Source of the DNA: Glandiceps talaboti
Lineage: Eukaryota; Hemichordata; Enteropneusta; Spengelidae
DNA length: 64,000 nt
NCBI RefSeq assembly: GCF_964340395.1
Contig: NC_135557.1
Location: 15,374,867-15,438,866, forward strand
Reading direction: 5' to 3'
Below are positions 61,201-64,000 of the stretch, piece after piece. Positions within the stretch are counted from its first letter, which is position 1; every line of letters starts with the position of its first letter. The notes beneath the pieces were generated by a model that worked only from the letters and a program-made list of their open reading frames with translations, searched no databases and was not told the origin of the DNA. The position numbers and the translations under genes were made by a program.

Positions 61201-62517
61201 AGACACTGTATTCATTCAATCTTGCTGTGGTATACGTAATTTCTTATTAGCTTCTGCATGGTTGTATCGAAAAAAAGAACCACTATGGTATTTTGAAATT
61301 CGCTGTAAAACAAACTGCAGACACTGATAACGTGACAAGCAAGTAAAATAGCAAGCATATAGAAATATACATTTAATCTCACTGTGAACACAACCCAACA
61401 TCACTATCGGATGCAACATTGAAAATTGTTTATTTATATTGACAATGAGCTGAAATTCAACATTTCATGCAAATGCGTTCAATATGTTGTAACGAAAAAC
61501 CTCGAGTTAGATGTACCACAAAATCGTACTGCCTAATCGCAACTCCATATCTTTCTCGTTTTGTAGTAATATATACTGTAGAACAAATACATGCCTTGAA
61601 CCGTTTGCTCATTAATGACATTTTGAGCATGTTGAGCTATTTAGTTAATATATGTTATTTACAATATTACAGCTATGACAAAAAAATTCTATTGACAGGA
61701 TCGAAAGCCACTTTTGTTAACAGTTTTATGGGAGAACTATATGATATTGCACAAGAAATTCCAAATGGTGAGTACGAACAATTCTAACAATTCATTAAAA
61801 TATAAATACACAACACGTATAACAAGCTTCTGAAAATGTGTTTACATGTGGGAATTAGAAATATTACCATGCTATTTACACCTTTCTGATGTTTCAGAGG
61901 ACCTGAAAAAGATTAAATATCAATGTACATTACCAGTCAGGGTAAAGGCAGAAATAAACGACCCAATGGACTTATTTCAAAAACTTGTGGATAGTGAAAT
62001 TATTGATCAAAATGACACGAGTGCTTTAGAAACCGTATTGAGAAGGATTGGACAGGTAACTTTAGCGAATACACTCAAGGAGAACACGTCACAAAGAGTC
62101 AAGAAGAAATTGTCACAGAATGGTATGTGGAACAAAACCAGTATTTTTACGTCTGGAATGTTGTGTTGAAAATACTTATAGCAAATAACATAGTGAAGGT
62201 GTGTCCAAATTTATAATTTCATTTCAGGTTGATAAAAACATCATGGAGTATTCAGCCTTACGAAATGCGAATCAAATTAGTCGGCTGACTGTACCACATT
62301 ATATAAGATGTCAGCTTTTAATATCGTTTTCCATGGCACAAAATTAATAAGCGATAACTTTTAAATGTTGCCCTTATGTATCTGTTGTAAGGAAGAAATT
62401 ATTCATAGCTTCGTTTTATATCGGATTAGGGATATATGTGCAAAATTAGTTGTATCTTGCCTTTTTTATCTTGCAGGAAAAAGTGACTTGCAGTGCACTG
62501 GACATGGCATAGAATGA
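46516..62517 (+). CDS. Ig V-like transmembrane receptor with C-terminal death-effector-like domain (17 coding exons)
   Basis: The exons are 46516-46570, 47993-48322, 49598-49714, 50219-50266, 52376-52519, 53369-53428, 54596-54643, 55891-55938, 56474-56566, 56905-57030, 58357-58515, 58913-59053, 59685-59828, 60530-60652, 61699-61767, 61898-62122 and 62477-62517. Every junction is phase 1, totalling 1,971 nt (656 aa plus TGA). Order: signal peptide (1-18); Ig V-like domain (C42, W59, DIGIYRC at 97-103); stalk; TM helix (about 194-219); a hydrophilic tail of about 325 residues from ten small exons, two of which share EATNNEDE; a DED-like domain (about 548-625); a short last exon. Five donors are GC (after exons at 54643, 55938, 56566, 57030, 60652). 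DED proteins act in FADD/caspase-8-type complexes, so a ligand-to-death-fold link is inferred. The tail contains EYELLPM, a YxxL-type motif. Exons may be missing or alternative. Confidence 0.75.
46780..46930. repeat. dispersed repeat, AATCGGTTC...GGGGAGGGTCAT
   Basis: Shares CAAATCGGTTCT, GGGGAGGG and ATTTTACTTTGAC with 63125-63200 in the same order and orientation. Class unknown. Confidence 0.7.
47131..47394 (-). mobile_element. tRNA-derived SINE, copy 2
   Basis: Same element as 9999-10257, about 93-95% identical by eye. The minus-strand head has a perfect A box (TGGCCAAGTGG) and B box (GGGTTCGAACCCC), better preserved than in copy 1. Lies in intron 1 of the receptor gene, in antisense. Confidence 0.85.
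47993..48322 (+). CDS. receptor gene, Ig V-like domain exon
   Basis: 110 residues in one phase 1-1 exon. Landmarks: LANLTCIVG (C), VVYIRWKR (W), [16 protein letters not shown] and [11 protein letters not shown] (DxGxYxC), then a J-like WLELANVT strand. This is the clearest Ig V-set domain in the window. Acceptor is AAAAAAAAAG with a T-rich tract upstream; donor AAAG|GTAAAC. Confidence 0.87.
49598..50266 (+). CDS. receptor gene, stalk exons
   Basis: Exons 49598-49714 (39 residues, [11 protein letters not shown]) and 50219-50266 (16 residues, T/S-rich [11 protein letters not shown]). The first has an Ig/FN3-strand look but is too short for a domain, so a neighbouring exon may have been missed in the 48.3-49.6 kb intron. 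Confidence 0.6.
49767..49993. repeat. (ATGT)n, (GATG)n and (GT)n microsatellites
   Basis: Three adjacent simple repeats in the intron after the 49714 donor. Further ATGT tracts lie at about 50415-50483 and 51553-51604. Confidence 0.96.
50880..51420. repeat. minisatellite-like tandem array, about 105-110 bp units
   Basis: Imperfect units share GCAAATATACCTAGCAAC, GACCACGCCCATAGCAAC and AGCAACAACCAAATGG. About four or five diverged copies, in the intron before the TM exon. Confidence 0.75.
51793..51850 (+). repeat. degenerate tRNA-like (SINE head) sequence
   Basis: TAGTGTAGTGGCAAG resembles an A box and GGTTTTGAGTC, about 35 nt later, a decayed B box. Too degraded to fold as a tRNA. Probably an old SINE head. 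Confidence 0.3.
52168..52273. repeat. (CAGA)n/(CAGG)n/(CA)n microsatellite
   Basis: Simple repeat about 100 bp before the TM exon, near the intron's 3' end. Confidence 0.96.
52376..52519 (+). CDS. receptor gene, transmembrane exon
   Basis: 48 residues, phase 1-1. [20 protein letters not shown] followed by AIIVYYC and RIKKGQRR gives a single-pass helix with a positively charged stop-transfer side, placing the C-terminal tail in the cytosol. Acceptor GTATTTTACAG; donor CAAG|GTATGT. Confidence 0.88.
53369..57030 (+). CDS. receptor gene, proximal cytoplasmic tail exons (five small exons)
   Basis: Exons 53369-53428, 54596-54643, 55891-55938, 56474-56566 and 56905-57030, all phase 1-1, 16-42 residues each and mostly starting with G-G or G-S. 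Exons 54596 and 55891 are both 48 nt, start GGQ and end PDQ. They sit in a tandem duplication. Exons 56474 and 56905 share EATNNEDE. The last four use GC donors (CAAG|GCAAGC, CAAG|GCAAGT, AAAG|GCAAGT, GAAG|GCAAGT). Low complexity and charge suggest a disordered linker. EYELLPM in the second exon may be a phosphotyrosine motif. Confidence 0.68.
53700..56110. repeat. tandem duplication (about 1.3-kb units) containing a tail exon
   Basis: 53712-54805 and 55081-56100 share ordered blocks: TTTCAATAAGAGTCC, GTTCAATGTAAA, GAGACACACTTTTGCAC, CAGTTGTCGTATTG, TCACTATGTCATGTATTTTG, GGTGGACAA (exon) and AAAAAGTAATATTGTGGAGT. Many substitutions and indels, so it is not recent. Confidence 0.85.
57063..58287. 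repeat. tandem array of about 146-bp units bounded by CCTCCCGTAAGGG inverted repeats
   Basis: CCTCCCGTAAGGG at 57063-57075 is inverted as CCCTTACGGGAGG at 58275-58287, whose left neighbour makes a full palindrome (58266-58287). Between them about six or seven units share TTAATTATGCAAATTATTCA and TAGCCTAATTACC (copies at about 57346, 57489, 57637, 57783, 57929 and 58076). A GACA tract lies at 58219-58245. The 1,225-bp whole looks like a mobile element or its remnant in the intron after exon 10. Confidence 0.8.
58357..60652 (+). CDS. receptor gene, distal cytoplasmic tail exons (four exons)
   Basis: Exons 58357-58515, 58913-59053, 59685-59828 and 60530-60652, phase 1-1. Acidic and Ser/Thr-rich, with no recognised domain: [50 protein letters not shown] and [16 protein letters not shown]. 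The last uses a GC donor (AGAG|GCAAGT). The acceptor at 58357 (AAAATAAAAG) is weak, but phase and the following donor support it. Confidence 0.65.
60653..61698 (+). other. intron before the DED exons
   Basis: About 1 kb, AT-rich. Open frames at 60704-60898 and 61467-61698 have no domain or splice support. Confidence 0.5.
61699..62517 (+). CDS. receptor gene, death-effector-like domain and C-terminus
   Basis: Exons 61699-61767, 61898-62122 and 62477-62517. The sequence [41 protein letters not shown] and [18 protein letters not shown] follows the six-helix DED pattern: helix 1 with LLxxIxxxL, helix 2 EDLKxLKF, helix 5 LFxxLxxxxxLxxxxxxxL, helix 6 LLRRIGRxDL. The RxDL motif is altered (QVTL). 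A basic stretch (RVKKKLSQ) follows, then a 13-residue final exon ending TGA. Confidence 0.75.
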
Positions 62518-63261
62518 GATACACCACAATCGTATGTGTGCTACATTATTGATAGCATCGGGTGGATGGTCCGGTCTGTAGTGCGTTGGTCTAGTGTCTT
62601 GGAGGTCTCGGTTTGGAGTTCAACATAGGAAATGATTTTGATAATTTCAACAGATCGACACAAGTGTGTTTGGTGTAGTGAGATGTTTGACTTAGCTGCA
62701 AATATTCGTCTTGGCTACAACTAAGTACGCTCAGCTATGCCTAACAAGAGGCAGTGCATTGGCAATATAATAGGTTTACAGAGTGTTACGAACGTTAAGG
62801 GTTATATATACATACTAGTATATACAAACACCAATACAAAGAAACGTGCTAATATTTACATAGCAAGACTTCGAATACTTCACCCCAATCATGGGGTTTA
62901 CACCAGGGTTTCGACAAAAATGCAGTGTACAGTATTACAATCTAATATCAACAATTTACAATTGTAAACAAATAATGTAGCCAAACTATCAGACTGAGTC
63001 ATGTTTCGTTTGAAAACTTTGCTGACAGCGGTGAAAAGATGGTTGAGAAGACATGGATAGGGACTGAGCCTTCAGTAATTACATGGGAAATGGTGGTGGT
63101 TGGTGGTGGTGGGGTTAACAATTTTACAAATCGGTTCTCGGGGAGGGTCATCTTTTAGAAAATGTAAATTAGGGGAGGGTTACATTTTACTTTGACTCAT
63201 TTTTTTATCTATCTTTGCATTATTTTGTAATTTTGAAATGATCCGCGATGATGACAGGTAA
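62518..63261. other. 3' flank of the receptor gene
   Basis: It contains a degenerate tRNA-like/SINE head (62567-62635: GTAGTGCGTTGGTCTAGTG and GGTTTGGAGTTCAAC) and a second copy of the GGGGAGGGTCAT repeat (about 63120-63200). No gene seen. Confidence 0.45.
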
Positions 63262-63583
63262 AGTTTGGCATGATCCCACCGCAGCCACTTCAGTGTGTAT
63301 GCTCCTAAACTGTGGAATAGTTTACCGCTTGATCTTCGACTACTTGAGAAATTTGCTCCTATCAAGAAGAGTCTTAAAACGTATATTTTCCGACAATGCT
63401 ATTGCTGATGTTTTTAAATTGATTGCTAATTTTTAAATCCGATTTTGTTTTTAGAGACGCTTTTAAACTTTTCATTGTGTTCTTATGCTAGATTTTTATT
63501 GTTGTTGCTCTTTTGCTAGTCTTTCTCATTTTGTAATGTTCAGACCGCTGAGACATGTTTGTGTAGTGGTCTTTAAACAATAA

Positions 63584-63634
<51 letters not shown>

Positions 63635-63635
63635 T
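63262..63635 (+). mobile_element. 5'-truncated non-LTR retrotransposon with (TTA)n tail
   Basis: The plus frame at about 63289-63408 reads FSVYAPKLWNSLPLDLRLLE then KKSLKTYIF before a stop. This is the characteristic C-terminal motif of L2/CR1/Crack-clade reverse transcriptase ORFs (APKLWNSLP...FKxxLKxxLF). A 3' UTR follows, then a TTA tail (63586-63633). Dead fragment. Confidence 0.85.
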
Positions 63636-64000
63636 AGCTCATTGTCTTTGTTGTTGTTATGCAGTAGTGTTATCGTCTCCTCAATTGTAGTTCCGGTCCT
63701 GCAGTACATGGTATTCTATTATTCAATCAGTACGCACGCCTACAGACTGAGGAACGTAATAAACCAATCAGCAATAGGTTTACAAAATAAAATTCAATTC
63801 GCGCATTGATATCAATGTGTGAGATCAAATCGATGTCACACTGTCTGTCCCATACCGTCGGCTTGCAGTAACATGAGAGAAAAAAGTATGGAATCACTTT
63901 ACAGGAGAACAAGCTGAATGAGACAGCTAGGCTTAGACAAGAAGTTTCGATCTGCTCCGTGGCTAATTCTAAAATGGTTCCAGGTTAACCTTGAATAGTG
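63636..64000. other. window end, no gene seen
   Basis: About 360 bp with no supported exon or repeat. Confidence 0.5.

Noticed and set aside
63488-63709. Asparagine-rich ORF
   Set aside because: Translation of the (TTA)n tail of the truncated non-LTR element.

Overview
This is eukaryotic DNA from a non-vertebrate animal. It is AT-rich and full of microsatellites. The genes are split by spliceosomal introns, and the repeats are typical of marine invertebrate genomes: tRNA-derived SINEs, a GIY-YIG Penelope-like element, a TA-flanked MITE and a Gypsy/Ty3 element carrying env. The sequence does not let me choose between a spiralian (mollusc, brachiopod) and an invertebrate deuterostome (hemichordate, amphioxus). 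All exon models were read by eye from open frames, GT/GC-AG signals and phase. There is no transcript support.

Left part (1-23.6 kb). It holds two small genes of unknown function. One is on the minus strand (3093-3867) and is incomplete at its 3' end. The other is a three-exon plus-strand gene (5888-7799) whose C-terminus has PCxxC and GNCAE motifs reminiscent of zinc deaminases. A degenerate Penelope-like element lies between them, ending at a 102-bp (TA)n tract. From 8 to 23.6 kb I see no supportable gene, only repeats: a tRNA-SINE, foldbacks, minisatellites and retroposon tails.

Centre (23.7-42.1 kb). A minus-strand gene encodes a secreted or membrane-tethered protein with three immunoglobulin-like domains and a hydrophobic C-terminus (9 coding exons, about 460 aa). 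Its third coding intron is almost entirely a 12,243-bp LTR retrotransposon (28175-40417) in the same orientation. The two 707-bp LTRs look identical to me, so the insertion is young. The element carries gag, a -1 frameshift site, protease-RT-RNase H, an integrase with a C-terminal chromodomain (separated from RT-RNase H by one in-frame stop), an accessory ORF with weak ankyrin/SOCS-box-like features, and a fusion-type envelope.

Right part (46.5-62.5 kb). Divergently from the Ig gene, a plus-strand gene of 17 phase-consistent coding exons (about 656 aa) encodes a signal peptide, an Ig V-like domain, one transmembrane helix, a long exon-duplicated cytoplasmic tail and a C-terminal death-effector-like domain. 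Five of its 16 introns appear to use GC instead of GT donors. This Ig-TM-DED receptor, with its unusual splicing and its divergent Ig-family neighbour, is the best candidate for an undescribed system: probably a cell-surface recognition receptor wired directly to death-fold signalling. That function is an inference.

Repeat history is also visible. A 340-bp direct duplication (42.3 and 43.5 kb) preserves near-empty and filled sites for a 470-bp MITE. A roughly 1.3-kb tandem duplication copied one tail exon of the receptor gene. A roughly 146-bp tandem array bounded by inverted repeats lies in another of its introns.
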